A DNA stretch of 64,000 nt from Strongylocentrotus droebachiensis (GCA_035222895.1 JAVYIG010007465.1:37725-101724), one strand, 5' to 3'; positions 1 to 14,600 are shown, counted from the stretch's first letter. Numbers and translations are program-made. The notes: a model not told the origin generated them from the sequence alone.

Positions 1-82
1 ACATATAAAAGATTTTTCATTTTATGAAAAACCAGAAGAGTTGATTTCCCATAAGCAAAGATACAATGTACTAGTAAGATAC

Positions 83-130
83 CTTTAAAGATAAAGTTGA
101 GTTCTGGTCATCGATTGCATCTTCATTTAA
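83..130 (+). repeat. Fragment of the AAAGATAAAGTTGAG MITE family
   Basis: A short piece with the same left end (TTTAAAGATAAAGTTGAG, then TTCTGGTCAT) as the fuller copies at 1549, 11260 (reverse), 27875 and 39897. It is a 5' end only. The rest of the first 470 bases shows no gene signal. Confidence 0.6.
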
Positions 131-472
131 ACAAATACAGAAGATTTTGTCAGATCCATCGACTCAACTGCGATTCAATTAGGAGGAATAGAAAGATCTT
201 TGAATAGGGATTCGTAACAATGTAATATCATCCTTTTTGCTAGGTTCATGATGGCCCAATGATTAGTAAAATTGTATTCATTTTGGTCATTCTAAAACCT
301 CACAACATACACATATTGTTATATACATTTACGACATAATCAACGTTTCCTGATCGCTCCCACTTCGGTTCAAAATGTTCTGCCATGACCAGAGCTGAAG
401 TTGATCATTAACCCATCCCGGTACAATAACTCCTTTTAATGATATTTTTTGTTAATATCTTTTGATCCAGAA

Positions 473-1268
473 TTTACACATTGTACATGAGAAGATGAAA
501 GCAAAAAAATCACAGAAAATTTTCAGTTAATTTCTAATGCAGTGCATTTCGCCATCCAATAACAAGAATTATTTACTTGTACATAATCATATGTAATCAT
601 TAATCCCTAAATTGGTAAAGTTATGAACTGCTAGTGACAGACATTCTTATGGTAAACTTCAAAGGCCTCTGGGAAGTTTAAAATTCCATTCTGTAATTTA
701 ATTTTGCACAAAAGTTTGATAGAGCTAAAGAAGCATGTTTTAATGTGTAGTGATTACACATTGCAAATGAGTAGATATAGCAAAAAAATCACTAACATTT
801 TTCAGTCCATTTCTAATGCAGTGCATTTTGCCATTCACTAACAAGAAATATTTGCATGTACTTGTACATAATCATTAGTCTTTAAATTGGTAAATTTGTG
901 AATTGCTAGTGACAGACATTCTTGAAGCAAATATCAGAAGCCTCTGGGAAGCATTAAATGCCATTTTGAATATAAATTTTGCACAAATTTTGATAGAGCT
1001 AAAAAACCGTGAAGTAATGTGTAATGATTATACATTGTACATGAGTAGATATAGCAAAATTACACAGACAGTTTTCAGTCCATTTCTAATGCAGTGCATT
1101 GTGCCATTCACTAACATTAATTATTTACATGTACTTGTACGGAATGATTAGTCTCTAAATTGCTAAAGTTGTGAACTGCTAGTGACAGACATTCTTGTAG
1201 TAAGCTTCAGAAGCTTGGGAAGCATAAAATTCCATGCTGTAATTCGATTTTGCACAAACTTTGACGAA
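473..1268 (+). repeat. Three diverged tandem copies of a ~277-bp unit
   Basis: Each copy runs through the same landmarks: TACACATTGTACATGAG (near 474, 755 and 1030), then TTTCTAATGCAGTGCATT, then GAACTGCTAGTGACAGACATT, then a TTTTGCACAAA block. Spacing is about 281 and 273 bases. The copies differ by scattered substitutions and small indels. No coding potential was recognised; the short open frame at 903-1151 falls inside the repeat and is not a gene. Confidence 0.8.
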
Positions 1269-1548
1269 GCTATACCACTCACAAGATTGGTTCTACTTCT
1301 CGATTCTGATTTAATTTCCAAAGTGAGTTTGTGTTAGAAGTAACACAATTATGGAAACAGTTGCGTAGATTTGAATACAACATGAAATCTTCATATTTGA
1401 ATGATCGACATCATACACACAAAAATTCACCTTGCATGCTTTCAAGGGTGATCCAGGTAATTGGTTCTGCAACATTTTCTCCTACGTTTATTTCTTCAAA
1501 CATATAAGCATTAGGTCTTTGACTTCCAAATTGTGTTTTACATTTGGG

Positions 1549-1939
1549 TTTAAAGATGAAGTTGAGTTCTGGTCATGCGATTGCATTGTGAAAGAAACGT
1601 TGTGGAATCAATCGTAGAAGGTTGATCATCTAGCATAAGTATTGGTGTGTACTGCAAGGTTCTAGAATCATCAAAATAATAAGAAATTTGGCCAAGTCTT
1701 GGTAAAGTTACAAGCACTGTACACAGAAAGATGTATATGGGACTAGACGAACACGTGGCGTAAAAATCCGCCTTGATTTTTACGATGTTACATGCCATAT
1801 TTAGAATATGAAGGCATTTGAAGAGCCATGCTTTTCAGGGAACATGTTTTATCTGATGTTCTTCCACACTTGCATAATAACAATGATAACACTCACAAAT
1901 TAATGTTCACCTCTTCCAAGAACTCAACCTTCTCTTTAA
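1549..1939 (+). mobile_element. MITE, AAAGATAAAGTTGAG family (copy 1)
   Basis: The left end TTTAAAGATGAAGTTGAG and the right end CTCAACCTTCTCTTTAA are imperfect inverted repeats, so this is a non-autonomous foldback element of about 390 bp. Internal landmarks are TGCGATTGCATTGTGAAAG, TGGTGTGTACTGCAAGGTTC and CAAGCACTGTACACAGAAAG. These recur in the copies at 11.3, 27.9 and 39.9 kb. It lies beyond the 3' end of MRE11. Confidence 0.7.
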
Positions 1940-1967
1940 GGTTCAAGCATCCTGTTGGATTCAGAGA

Positions 1968-1973
1968 TTTATT
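1968..1973 (-). promoter_or_regulatory. Candidate poly(A) signal for MRE11
   Basis: AATAAA on the minus strand, about 640 bases past the MRE11 stop codon. The hexamer is common by chance in AT-rich DNA and no transcript end is known, so this is only a candidate. Confidence 0.2.
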
Positions 1974-2037
1974 GAGTAATCCAAATCTGTGGTGTTAGAA
2001 AGTGTACACCTCCACAATCTCCAATTGTGTCTTCCAC

Positions 2038-2215
2038 AAAGTTCTTAGGATACATGTGCGAGGAATGGTGTGTTACTTCTGTTTATGAATAGATTAGTAA
2101 AACCCAACATCATCTGAGATGCAACAAACCAATTTGATTGGCTTATTTAGGACTCTCCTTACATGCTGGTGTGACCAGCTGTCAACAATTATATGTTGAT
2201 ACCTGATTTACAATA
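2038..2215 (+). repeat. Dispersed repeat shared with 49.64-49.81 kb
   Basis: Landmarks GATACATGTG, GCATCTGAG/CATCATCTGAG, GGACTCTCCTTACA and GACCAGCTGTCA occur in the same order at 49640-49806. Both copies are about 75-80% alike by eye. No open frame or inverted ends were recognised, so the class is unknown. Confidence 0.6.
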
Positions 2216-2608
2216 AACATGTATACATGATCAAGTTGTTGGTAAGGCAGATCATTGCTTTGATGATCCACATCCCAAAATTTGCTTGAAGAAAAATATA
2301 ATAAGAACATGTGCTGGGGTAGGCGCTCTACAAATACGCCCACAGTGAATTTCAAGGTTGCCGCCTCACAAGTAATGGGGCTTAGCCACTAAGAATGGCT
2401 TTCTTTAAGAAGTACTGAAATTACAGAGTGCCTCAACAACAATCATTAGTTCAGTATGACAACCACATATTGCTAATAACAACCAACACTTTTATGAGGC
2501 ACAGTGTAGAGAGCAAGATTAATAGCAGTCAAACAGACTGGTAAGATATTTCATGCTATCTCTCCATCCTTGGTCCATAGGAACATAGGTGTTTGCTACG
2601 CCGAGATG

Positions 2609-2683
2609 TTAGAACCGTCTGCTTCTCTTTGCCTCACTCCTGTTGGATGAGCTCATGGCACTGAATGGATCATCGCTGTCATT
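2609..2683 (-). CDS. MRE11: MRE11 coding exon 18 and stop
   Basis: Encodes residues 668-691 ([18 protein letters not shown]...RRF) and a TAA stop. The SDDPF motif and basic end match the human C-terminus, where DDDPF precedes a final RRNRR. Confidence 0.9.
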   Translation of the reverse strand, partial: NDSDDPFSAMSSSNRSEAKRSRRF

Positions 2684-5600
2684 CTGAAATTATAAAAACA
2701 ACAATACAATGATCAACTTAAAGCCTGTCTGTACAATTTGGCCAGGTGGGATTAGACCTCCCTGCAAGGTCACTGACAGGTGGTTATCACATCAAATAAG
2801 CTCTCAATCAACAAAAGAAAAAGAGAATCATGGGGTACCAACAGACACCGATTAGGCATTGTTTGTTATATAGAGGGCGCAAGTAGCTGTCTTGGTCTAG
2901 TGGATACCTCACCGGACCATGGATCACATTGTCAAGGTTCAAGTCCCCCTGCAGCACTAATATCCTTTGGCAAGACATTAATCTACACTTGCCACTCCCC
3001 AGGTGAAATTATTGGGTACCCGGTACGAAGAAATTGCTTGAATACTTTAGCTCTTTATTATGGCGGCTCAGCTACAGCAGGGTTACTAATATGATACTTT
3101 GTATTAACGCAGTAGAGTATATTCAAAGAGTACCTGAGCTATATAAATGGACCTATTATTATTATTATTATTATTTTTATTTGCTCTCAGTCACACAAAC
3201 AAAAAAACATTAATACTACATGTACTGCTAATACTACAGATTGGTGACATTTGAAATCGGTCAAACCTTAAAGAAGCATTGGACTTTTAATAGCTGACCA
3301 ACATGATTGTACATGTAGTAACAATTGAAGTATATAACTCTGTAATATGGCTCCTGAATTATATCCATTGCAATGGAAATCACGCCATATCTCTTTCAAA
3401 AACTTTGTATAAATTAGAGAAATCAAAAATTGATCATTTCAATATCAAATCCTGCTACTACTACAGATTGGTGACATTTGAAATTGGTCAAACAGTAAAG
3501 AAATATTGGATTTTTAATAGTTCAACAACATGATTGTATTTGTAGTAACAATTAAAGTACATCGCTTTGTGATAAGGCTCGTGAATTATATCCTATCCAG
3601 GGATGCCAGTTAGAATTGATCAGAGGGTCTGAAAATCACCTACAATGAGCTATTAACTATGGTCTGAATATAACTTGCCAGGGCCTGAATTCAGGCTATT
3701 GCAATGGAAATCACACCATTTCTGTTTCAAAAACTTTGTAGAATTTAGAGAAATTAAAAATTTATCATTTTGATATGAAATTTTGTGAGAGAATGCCACA
3801 ATTTAAACTTACATCTGAAGAGTCACTGATGTTGATCACTTTTTTCTTCCTAAAGGAGAGCAAAGAAATGAAAACAGCATGAACAATAATTGAATAGCAA
3901 ACGTACACCAAACACACACTGCAAGAGAATAAATAAACGGCAATTGATTGTTTACAGATTTTGGCTTTGGCCCTTTTTCATCAAACTTGTTTTCAATGAC
4001 AAGTTCCCATAACTGTTAAAAGCTACTTAAATTGTGGCATTTGATTGGTCGTGAGCAAATTTGTCAAAGAAATATAGCATTTGTTATTGATAACAAGTTT
4101 TATGAAACAGGGCCTTGTCTCATCCAGACAGATGCTGAAGGCCAGGGGCCCGTTCACAAAGGTTTTTTTCAATGACAAATGACAAAAATCAGTGACAAAT
4201 CTGCTGATAACCAATCAGAAGCAAGGATTTCAATAGCTTATAACAAAAACTGTAATTTGTCACTGATGACAAGTTTTGTGAAACACCCCCCAGAAGTCTT
4301 GGAGAAGGGCCATAAGAGAAAATGAAACGTTCAACCCCACAGCGTGTGAAAAACGGACGCTAAACGATGACCATTGTATCAAGGACATCTACAATGATCA
4401 TCTACAAAGATACTCACGTTGCTTTTGGTGCTCTGCTGCCCCTCGATGCTGGCATCGACACCTCCATATCCTCATCATCATCCTAGAAGATATCAACATC
4501 AAAATAATCATTTTTCCTTCAATGATAATCGCAATCCAATGAAATTGGAACTAATGCTTTTGCTCTACTTATGAGTGCCATTGTGTATTCATTTTCCTCA
4601 TCACCAATATTTCATCATAACCATCAAGATTATCACTGCCGTCACCATTATTTTCATCACTAAATTCATCTGTCATCATCACCTTACTTGTACTCAAAAT
4701 CATCATCACTATCAAAAAAACAAAAAAAAAATCGCAACTGTACCATTATCAACTTCATCACCACACATGACATGTATAAATACGATCATCATCAACATCA
4801 TCAACATCATCTTCAATGTGGATCATCATCACCATAATCATCATAATCTTCATCACCATTTCTTTAATCAATCTTACTTCAAAAGCAAGAACTCCTGGCT
4901 TCGGTCTGCTGCGTGATGATGTCATCAGCAGGGTCTGTTGGGTAGGAGCTGACCCTCGACTTGATGAACTTTGACCTCTCCCTCGACCCCCTCTGCTACC
5001 CCTGCTACCTCTTCCTGTGTTCAAATTGTTTTTAGAAATGAAAATATTAAGCGGCACAGTAACGCTTTATTGAAATAAATATCAAGTTTGGGTATTATAT
5101 GATCCATCTCCTTCAAATGTCCTCAAAATAAAATGTTTGAAATCATAATATTCATATACACCATTGATATACTTAAATAAAGCAATTTCCCTGAAGTACA
5201 TTATGTTACAGATCACCCTAAAAGAAATTCTGATGGGACTTTGAACTCCTTTTACAAAAAGAAAATCACTGTAGAGCAAGCAAGCAAGCAGAAATGAGGT
5301 GCTATGCAAGTATCATGTCAAAACAAATCAGTGTATTCTCATATTGTAAAAGAATAGACAATATCGACACAACCATATCTGTCCCTTCCTCTATCTTTCC
5401 TTCTCTCTCTCTCTCTCTCTTTCTCTCTTCCATTTTCTCTATTATACATGTATACCTCTCTCTCCATCTCTTCCCCTACACCTTTTGTCCTTGTTCTCTC
5501 TCTTGCTTGATACGCCCTTTCTACTTTTCTCTCTCGCTCTCCCTCATTTTCTATCTCTGCCCTCTCATTCAGCCCTCCCTCTATCCCTTATTTCTTTACC

Positions 5601-8600
5601 CCCTTCTAACTTCCCTTATTTCTTTACCCCCTTCTAACTTCCCTTATTTCTTTACCCCCTTCTAACTTCCCTTATTTCTTTACCCCCCTTCTAACTTTCC
5701 TTATTTCTTTACCCCCTTCTAACTTCCCTTATTTCTTTACCCCCTTCTAACTTCCCTTATTTCTTTACCCCCTTCTAACTTCCCTTATTTCTTTACCCCC
5801 TTCTAACTTCCCTTATTTCTTTACCCCCTTCTAACTTCCCTTATTTCTTTACCCCCTTCTAACTTCCCTTATTTCTTTACCCCCTTCTAACTTCCCTTAT
5901 TTCTTTACCCCCTTCTAACTTCCCTTATTTCTTTACCCCTTTCTAACTTCCCTTATTTCTTTACCCCCTTCTAACTTCCCTTATTTCTTTACCCCCTTCT
6001 AACTTCCCTTATTTCTTTACCCCCTTCTAACTTCCCTTATTTCTTTACCCCCTTCTAACTTCCCTTATTTCTTTACCCCCTTCTAACTTCCCTTATTTCT
6101 TTACCCCCTTCTAACTTTCCTTCTATCTCCCCTTCCATCACTCTCATCCCGTTAAAATTCAATTCACAGACCTGCCAGCCTCTGGAGTTCAAAAAACTGT
6201 ATTCTTTAATCCCAAATGTTGTATTTTACTGACAACAGTTGTATTCTTAAAAATAAACACGTACTGTTACGCTGATCATTGCCTCTTACAGTTCCTACAT
6301 ACAGGAAGACATTTTTTAATGATCATTGGTTGAATATGCATGATTCTGACGACTGGTGTGTTCGATGAACCAATGAACATCCCTAAATTGCCGATGTGAG
6401 ATGCTTGTAGGATACTTTACAGGACAAAATGGGCATTTTGCCATTAAAAATGGCACACACACACACACACAAAAAAAAAATAATTGTACTGTCATATTTG
6501 CTTCTAAAAATCGTATGAATTACGACTAAATCAGACTGGTTGGCAGGTCTGAATTCATACTATACCTCTTGCTGTGCTTCCAGTCGCTCCTCTTCCTTTT
6601 GCACCCCTCCCTTGGCCACGCCCTCTGGTAGACCTGGAAGGGCCGTCCCCATTGCCGCCCCCGATGCTCTCCTCATCGCTGTCAACACCATAATCTTGTG
6701 AATAAGCATCCGGTCTCTGGGTGCGATCTTCATTGATGGCCTATGAATGGGGGAATAGCATCAGAACTGAAATCATTTCTCCAAGGAGACACTAGAAGAA
6801 GGAATGACAGCGCATCTGGGGCCCATTCCTCAAAACCATCATAAGTCTAACTTCTTGACTATCCCATTGAACCGTGTGTCAATTCTGTAACACACGTTTC
6901 AATGTGATAGTCAAGAAGTTAGACTTATGATGGTTTCGAGGAACAGGCCCCTGGATGCCGAAGACCGGAAGGCTTGGAGAAGGACGATATGGGAAGCGCA
7001 AGCTCAACCCCACAGCATGGGAATAACTGATGAAGCATCTGAGGCTCTTCCACACATGCTACTGTGATGATTGGTCCATGGTTAGCTTCCTACTCTACCC
7101 AAATTCCAAACCTCAATTCCTACCTTCAGTTCTGAACCAAAAACTAACCCTACCCCTTACCCAGACCCGAAAGCTAACTAACAACCCTATCTTAACCCTA
7201 AGCGTACATTTTTTGTTGTTGACGAAATAAAGGGCAGAGGAAATGTCACCAGAGCAAATGTCTGTGAGAAAATGTAGGGTATAACTGATTTCTTATTAAG
7301 GACCCACACACAGTACTGGAGCAAAAAACCAGTTCATAGTTTGCACATGGTACTACTGATTCAAAATGTCCACTGATTTTGCAATTTTTTTAATACTAAT
7401 CACTCTTGAAGTGATGGAAGTGCTCAAAGAATTGCTTTCTGTTTCCCCTATTGAACCAAGTACTTCCAGCTGTGCATCATGGCATGCACTGTGGGTACAT
7501 AAATGAACAAGATCACCTTAATGATCATGTACATGTGTATCCCACTCTTTTTCATTGTGTTTTACAATGGATACACATGATTTATATCTGCTCATGCAAG
7601 TACTGATTATATCCACAAACTGGCTTATTTGTTGAAGGAGAATGAAGGGCTTCTCTTACCGCTTTGACTTCTTGGGTTACGTCAGCTTCAGTCATTTCCC
7701 TTCTCTCCACCTTGAATCGATGCAACTAGAAGTAACACAAAGGTAGATAGATAGTAACAGAGTTAAACACAAAGGTAGATATCCATCTACCTTTGTGTTT
7801 AACTCTGTTACTATCTACCGTGGTAAAATCAAGTCATTATCAACAATCAGTTCACATGTAATATAGCACTACATTTAGTTCTATGCATAAACATTTCATT
7901 CCCGAAGCAGACACAATCTCACCCACACACACACAATCCAGGGGTGATAGTGAGCACTACAAAAAAATAGGTTTTTTTTTTCCCCCCCTCAACCACGCCC
8001 TCCTTGAGTAAAAAAAAAAGAGGATTCAGGGGGAAAAAAATGGCATCTAACTTTCCCACCTTTTTGAGTAAGAAAATTGTGGAAAAATCGGGAAGAATAG
8101 AGAAAATATGGAAAATCAGGATAAAATCGGGAAGAAAAAACAAAACAAAACAACAACAAAATCAGGAATAACAAAAAAATTTTAAAAATCGAGAAAAAAA
8201 AAAATCAGGATAAAATCGGAAAACCGATTTAAATCTGGTAATTATCAGGCCTGACAATCCCACCACACTTTTGTTGTTGTGATCTTCATTTTTCACATAC
8301 TCAAAGACCATGGCGAAATTTCTTTTTATTTGGAAAGAAAAACATTGACCAATGTCCTACCAATCTGCCCTACCCCCAGTCCTTTCAGGGTTAAACTTAT
8401 TCTCCAAACAACTACCGGTACTTCATTTGACCTATTACTGGATTTATTGCCAATATGTAGGGGACCTATCTAGTATGTATGTATCTTATAACACAGGTCA
8501 ATGAATGTGCAGAAGTCTTTTGTTATGCACAGGGGCCATTCACAATACGTTGAATATAAAACGTGTCATTTTTTTATAATGTTTTGCTGCGCCGTATCTG

Positions 8601-11600
8601 AACATGCCTTTATTCTTTCACATTCATCATAAATCAAACGTATCCGATTGCAATCACATACCTCATCATCGATATGGTCTTCAGTTGTTTTTCTGCTCTT
8701 GAGCTCACCTTGCGTCTGGGAGAGCTGATGTTTGACGAGGGCTTGAATCGCTTCCTTCTCCTCCTTGTCCACGTATTCCCTGACCGCTTGACCCAGGCCT
8801 TTCTCCGACAGCAGTTCCAGCTGCTTAGTCTACACGGAACCAAAATACCAAATAGATTCAGTTTGTAATGATTTGAGTCGGATCGATTTCAGTTCCATTC
8901 CATAGTTAAAAGAAACAGATTATAATCACAGTTACGCAGTTGCAAATTGGCAATGAATAAAATAGAATGGAGATACTATCTACCCATGGCTAAGCATCAT
9001 CATCGTTTAGAGTCCATTTGTCCCACTTTGTGGGGTTGGACATTTCATTTCTTTAATGGCCGCCTTCCAAGCTTTCCTGTCTGTGGGATCCACACGGCCG
9101 ACACCCGATGTTTTGGCATCCTCTTTGATGGCTTCCCTCCAAGTTCTCCTGGGTCTCCCACGAGGTCTTCTTCCGGTGACAGGGAAGTTTAGAGCCCTCT
9201 GGAGCCAGTGTGTTGCCTCTCTTCTTGCCACATGTCCAAACCATCTAAGTCTATTCATCCTCATAACCTGTGCCACCCCCATCAATCCCATTGATTGAAG
9301 GAGGACTTTGTTCTTCTTTCTCTCGTGAAGTGATACCCTGCGCATCCACCTCACCATCCTCATCTCAGCTTTCTCCATTCGCTGTACACTGGATGATTTC
9401 ATTGCCCATGTTTCGCTCCCGAACGTCATGCATTTTCTAACACAGGCATCATACACCTTCCCTTTCACTCTTAACGGGGTAGCCCTTGAGGTGAGGAAAG
9501 GAGAGAGTTCACGAAACTTTGTCCAAGCACTTTGGATTCTTGCAGTCACAGCTGCTGTCTCTCCTCCTCTGACAGCCAACATGTCTCCCAGGTAGCAGAA
9601 CTTATCCACCTTATCATATGTCGTTCCATGGAGTTTGGTCTCTTCTCCCACCACGGCTTTGCGAGGGTCGGTGGAGTGACCCACGCCGTCCTTCGGGCTG
9701 GACAGTGCCCATATTGTTCTGTCTTGCCATTAAATGAAATTTGGTGGAGCTTTATTTTACGCCGGATGCCCTTTCTGTCGCAACCATAAGTGGCCTCTTC
9801 CCAGTAACTCTTCCGCCCGAAGCCGTTGGTCACCGAGGCGCAGCTCATATGCCCCCTGCAACCAGGAGCCAGTGGCCGACTTGTCCTAGATGCATGACCA
9901 ACCGGGGCCATGCTTCGACAGGTGTTATTTTTCATCCTGCAGGGTGTCTAGGCACCCACCCACTGAGAGACTCAGGGGGGGCCGGATTAGTCGCCGACCA
10001 CTCGACCGTGAAGCTGGCAGTACAGTCCTTACATGATTACCTGTAGCAACAAAACGGTTGGCCAGACATGAAGATCATTATTTTTTACAAACCTGTAATT
10101 CCCATCAAGACTACACCTGGATATGTGTTCATGAACATTCTGTAATTATTATTTGTTTCAGCACCGACCTTACATTGTATGATACACAGGTGGTAGTTAT
10201 CCTTTGCAAGAGGGCAAACAGAAGGTTTTCCTGAAGCACCTCTATCATTTTGGCAGTGATTATTCTAAAATGCACAAAGAGGGACTTTTCCATGTTTAAA
10301 AGATCTGTGGGGTTCATTCGTACATGTGCTATCTCTGAACTCATATATTCCTGAATATAAGAAGTGTTCCCAGTTTACTATGAGTTAAGGTATCAACAAC
10401 AACAAACAAGGAAATGAAATTACAAGACAGAGGAAGCTCTGGAAAACTCTGTTAAGCAGCTGTGCAAGATTGTAAATTAGCTCCATAGGTGGCATATGTT
10501 TTAAAATAACTGTGATGACTCCTCCCATTTACAGTAGAAAATCCCCAAAACAGCAAAGGTGGACAAGATCTCAATCCACATCTGCCACACTCCACCTGGG
10601 TGAGGTAAATGGGTACCTGGCAAGAAGTTATCTTTGAAATGCTAGAGCGCCACAATGGCAGCCATGCTAATGCCAGGTTAATGATTTTGGAAGGCCAGGT
10701 GTGTAAAATCTGACAGACATGACGAATATTAAAGAGCCCAATAGTGTTATTATTATTATTTCTCAAAATCTGTTACCTCTTCTGTCTCAGAGAAGTACTT
10801 GCGAACGAGGTCTTCCACCCTCTCTGTTTCAAGAGCTTCTGGCTTGAGGAATTCCCCCAAGTCTTCTCCAGGTTTGGTATCTGAAGGTAAGATGGATAAC
10901 ACATGCATGTCAGGTATCTACATGTAAATAATGAACAATCTTTAAAAATTGAATCAGTTTGGAGCTAGAAGGGCCTTAACTCATATTATTTTACACAGAG
11001 TTAAGTCCCTTTGGCTCTAAACAGGTTACATTTTCTTCGGAAAGAAGGGGAAGTTCAACTGCAACTTCCCCCATTAAAGGTATAGACCAGTTTTGGAAAC
11101 GCCCCCTTCTCAAAAAATGAAATGGAAGCTCTTATTACCAATCATGTGAAAGAATATGTTTTGACTAATAAGTAATGATACAAATTTTGCTGGGAAACCG
11201 CCTAATAATTGAAATATTTGGTAAATGATCACATCTATCCGGCCTGGATAGATATTGCATAGTCCCATATACATCTTTATGTGTACAGTGCTTGTAACTT
11301 TACCAAGACTGTGCTAAATTTCTTAACATTTTGGTGATTCCAGAAACTTGCAGTACACACCAACACTTTATATGCTTCATGATCAACCTTTTCAAAACCG
11401 ATTCCACAACATTGCTTTCACAGTGCAATCGCACGACCAGAACTCAACTTTATCTTTAAACCCTGATGATCAAAGCATTTCAAGAGAAAGTTGTTTGAGA
11501 AAATAGGGTCAGAAAAACCGAACCCATCTTTTTACAGATCATTGTTGGTGATGATCATGATGATGAATGCTGATGATGATGACAAAGATGATAGGGAGGA

Positions 11601-14600
11601 GGAGGATAAAGATGATAGGGTGGAGGAGAATAATGGTGATGATAGTGATAATGAGGACGCTGTTAATGATGATGATCCTGCTAATGATGATGGTGAAAAT
11701 AATGAAGATGATGAAGATGGTGGCTATGATAGTGATAATGATGATGATAACAACCACATTAATGATGCTTGTATTTAACATAGACAAAAAGACCCCCCAA
11801 AAATGAACTCACCTTCTTTTTTTAATTGTATTCTTCTCTTAGTAAAGCGGACAAGATCCTTTGTGTTAGCCACACGACCTACAAAGTTCTGCCCAAACCG
11901 GTTCACGTTGATTGTGTCGAATCCCCCACTGTAGTCAACCTACATATAGAAGTTAGAATAGATAGTAATTACACCCTAAAGTGAACCAGCAACATTGTTG
12001 AAGGTTGATGAAACTTTTTAATTAAACGTTACTTGTTACATTTCTTCTCCTGTACTAGCCCTCTAACATGTAATTCTCCCAACCAATTGTTGAATTTTTG
12101 CAACATTTTTTCCATGAAAATAATCTTTCAACACTTAAATGTTTAAAATGGCATATAGAGCTAATTAATTGCTTTGTGAAAGATTTCCATTCACCTAAAT
12201 TTAGGAATTTTAGGAGAATCAAGGAGTCGATCAGATCAATTTTTCCCAATTTTCATCATTAATAATAGTCCGTTTTCACTCAAACTTTCAGATTATCTTT
12301 AATTGTACATCTAGCAGTGAAGTCTTTACCTTAGCACCATTTTCTCTCATCTGTAAAAAGTTACCAAGTCCCTTTAAGCACTTGACTTGAAATGCAAAGG
12401 TCATGGGTTCGATCCGTACACGGCACTAATTTTCTTTGGCAAGGCATTAATCTACATTTGCCACTCTATACCCAGGAGAGAAATGGGGACCTGGTAGGAT
12501 GAAGAAAGCCTTTGTGTTGGTGATTGCCATATGCCCTCGAGGCGGCCGTATGGTAGGAATACTCCCCAGGGAGTGGAGATGGTGCACATTGTGCGTGAAT
12601 GAATCCAATGACCGTAGTAATAATATCTGAAAAGCCCTTAGAGACAGTTTTTTGTATGAAGCGCTATATAAATCCAAATTATTATTATACAAAGTTCATT
12701 GACAAGAGGACATACCCGAAGCCGAATCAGTGGAAGCGTGGGCTGTTTTCTGTTACCAGTGTGTTCATCTTCTGCTCTCTGGATTAGGGCTTCCACCTAT
12801 GACATGAAAGATTTGCAAAGCATAGTTACGTACATATTTTATCAAATATGATATATAAAAGACTTGATACAAAACGAAATACAACAATTCAGGAGACTCT
12901 GGGATTGGATGAAACATGGCTGCGATTCTTTGGCCGCGTTAACATGATGAGACCATCTTGCTGCCCAAAGATACTCCTAACTTCTAATATTCATGGTGAT
13001 AGACCCCAGGGCAGACCAGCCAAGAAATGCTTAGATTGTGTAAAGGCTGATTGTGCTACTAGGATCCCTCACAGAAGTGACCAGAACGTCACAAGATAGG
13101 AAGATCTAGCTTGAGGTCATGAAGCAGAAGCCATCACACATCTCCCAGATGGTGTGGAAGGCTTAGGCCAAGGTAGGTCAAGTTACGTACATCAAAACAG
13201 TGGTGTGGTGGTTCAGGACTGCGTGTACTGCATCACACCTCGTTCAAAGCTCAGTGCAGATTAACCTGTGGTTGAGTGCTGTTTGGTCTACAAGCAGTTC
13301 GTCTACTACCCAATTGGTCTATCCCCATATGGTCTACACCCAGCCAGTCTATTATCCACATGGTCTAATAATTATTTGTCTACTTATCATTTGGACTAAT
13401 GACCATTTAGGCTAATAGTCATTTGGTATAATTTCCTTTTGGTCTAATCTCCAATAAGTCTACTATTCATTTGGTATATCACTCATTTGGTCTAATTCCA
13501 TTTGGTCTAATCTCAAATTAGTCAACTACCAAATTGGTCTATCACTCATTTGGTCTAATTTCCATTTGGTCTAATCTCAAATTAGTCAACTACCAAATTG
13601 GTATATCACTCATTTGGTTGAATTGCCAGTCAGTCTAATGCCCATTTCCTGTACCATCCATAAGGTCCAATAATTATTTGACGATTATAATAATTCTTGG
13701 GAGTAGAACAATTGGGTAGACCAAACAGCAATTCACTGTAGTTCCTGCGCAGAAGTGATATTTGCAGCTCATATTTGAATACAGTATAGCCACATACTGT
13801 AGAACCACTTACATCAAGAGCAAAACTTGTTATAGTAATTGGTAAAATTTACCTGAATAAACCTCCACTGATTCAAAGTTATCTACTACCGGTACCTGAT
13901 TTAGTGCAAATTTCTATACAGTGCGTCCCAAAAAAGACAAATCCGAGAATTATCATGTTTTATCGTAACTTAATCACAATTATAATTAATAAATGACACA
14001 TATTTTGTAAAGCTTAGACCCTCCTCTTTCATTTGATGTAATTAATATGATGCATATTTCACGCATGAGTGATTAAACTCAATTTGTAGAGAGGGAACCA
14101 AAAAGTCATGAGGCCGATGCTATCATGGTCGAGTGGTTACGTCGCTGGACTGTCGATCACAAGGTCCGCGGTTCAAGTCCCGCCACGGCATCAATGTCCT
14201 TTGGCAAGACATTGATCTACATTTGCCACACTCAACCCAGGTGATGTAAATGGGTAATTCATTCCTTGAAATGCTAGAGCGCCTTTATGGTAGAACAGCT
14301 AAAGCCGGGGTAATAATATCCAAGTTTGGAAGCGCTTAGAGACTTAATTGTAATTCGCGCTATATAAAAGAGTATTATTATTATTATTATCTGAATTTCA
14401 AAGAGAAAATCAGGAAATCAGGAAAGCAGGAAAAACGAGCTAGGAATAACAAAGTTCTGTTTGTTTAGAGAAATGCTTGCATTTCCATAATTTTATTAAT
14501 CAAATTCGTTTTCACTGGCTGCCTGCCGTAGCAACAAACGGAATAGACAAAAGACTTAACTCTGTTTCGTTGACAATCAGCCATGCATGAAGCCATCCAT

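Noticed and set aside
5294..5665. 123-codon Ser/Leu/Phe frame
   Set aside because: It runs from a CT microsatellite into a 28-bp minisatellite; pyrimidine skew keeps it open.
5585..6120. CRISPR-like array
   Set aside because: The units are contiguous with no unique spacers, and the host is an animal.
11491..11778. Asp-rich protein-coding frame
   Set aside because: It follows a GAT trinucleotide tract inside an MRE11 intron and has no start or splice context.
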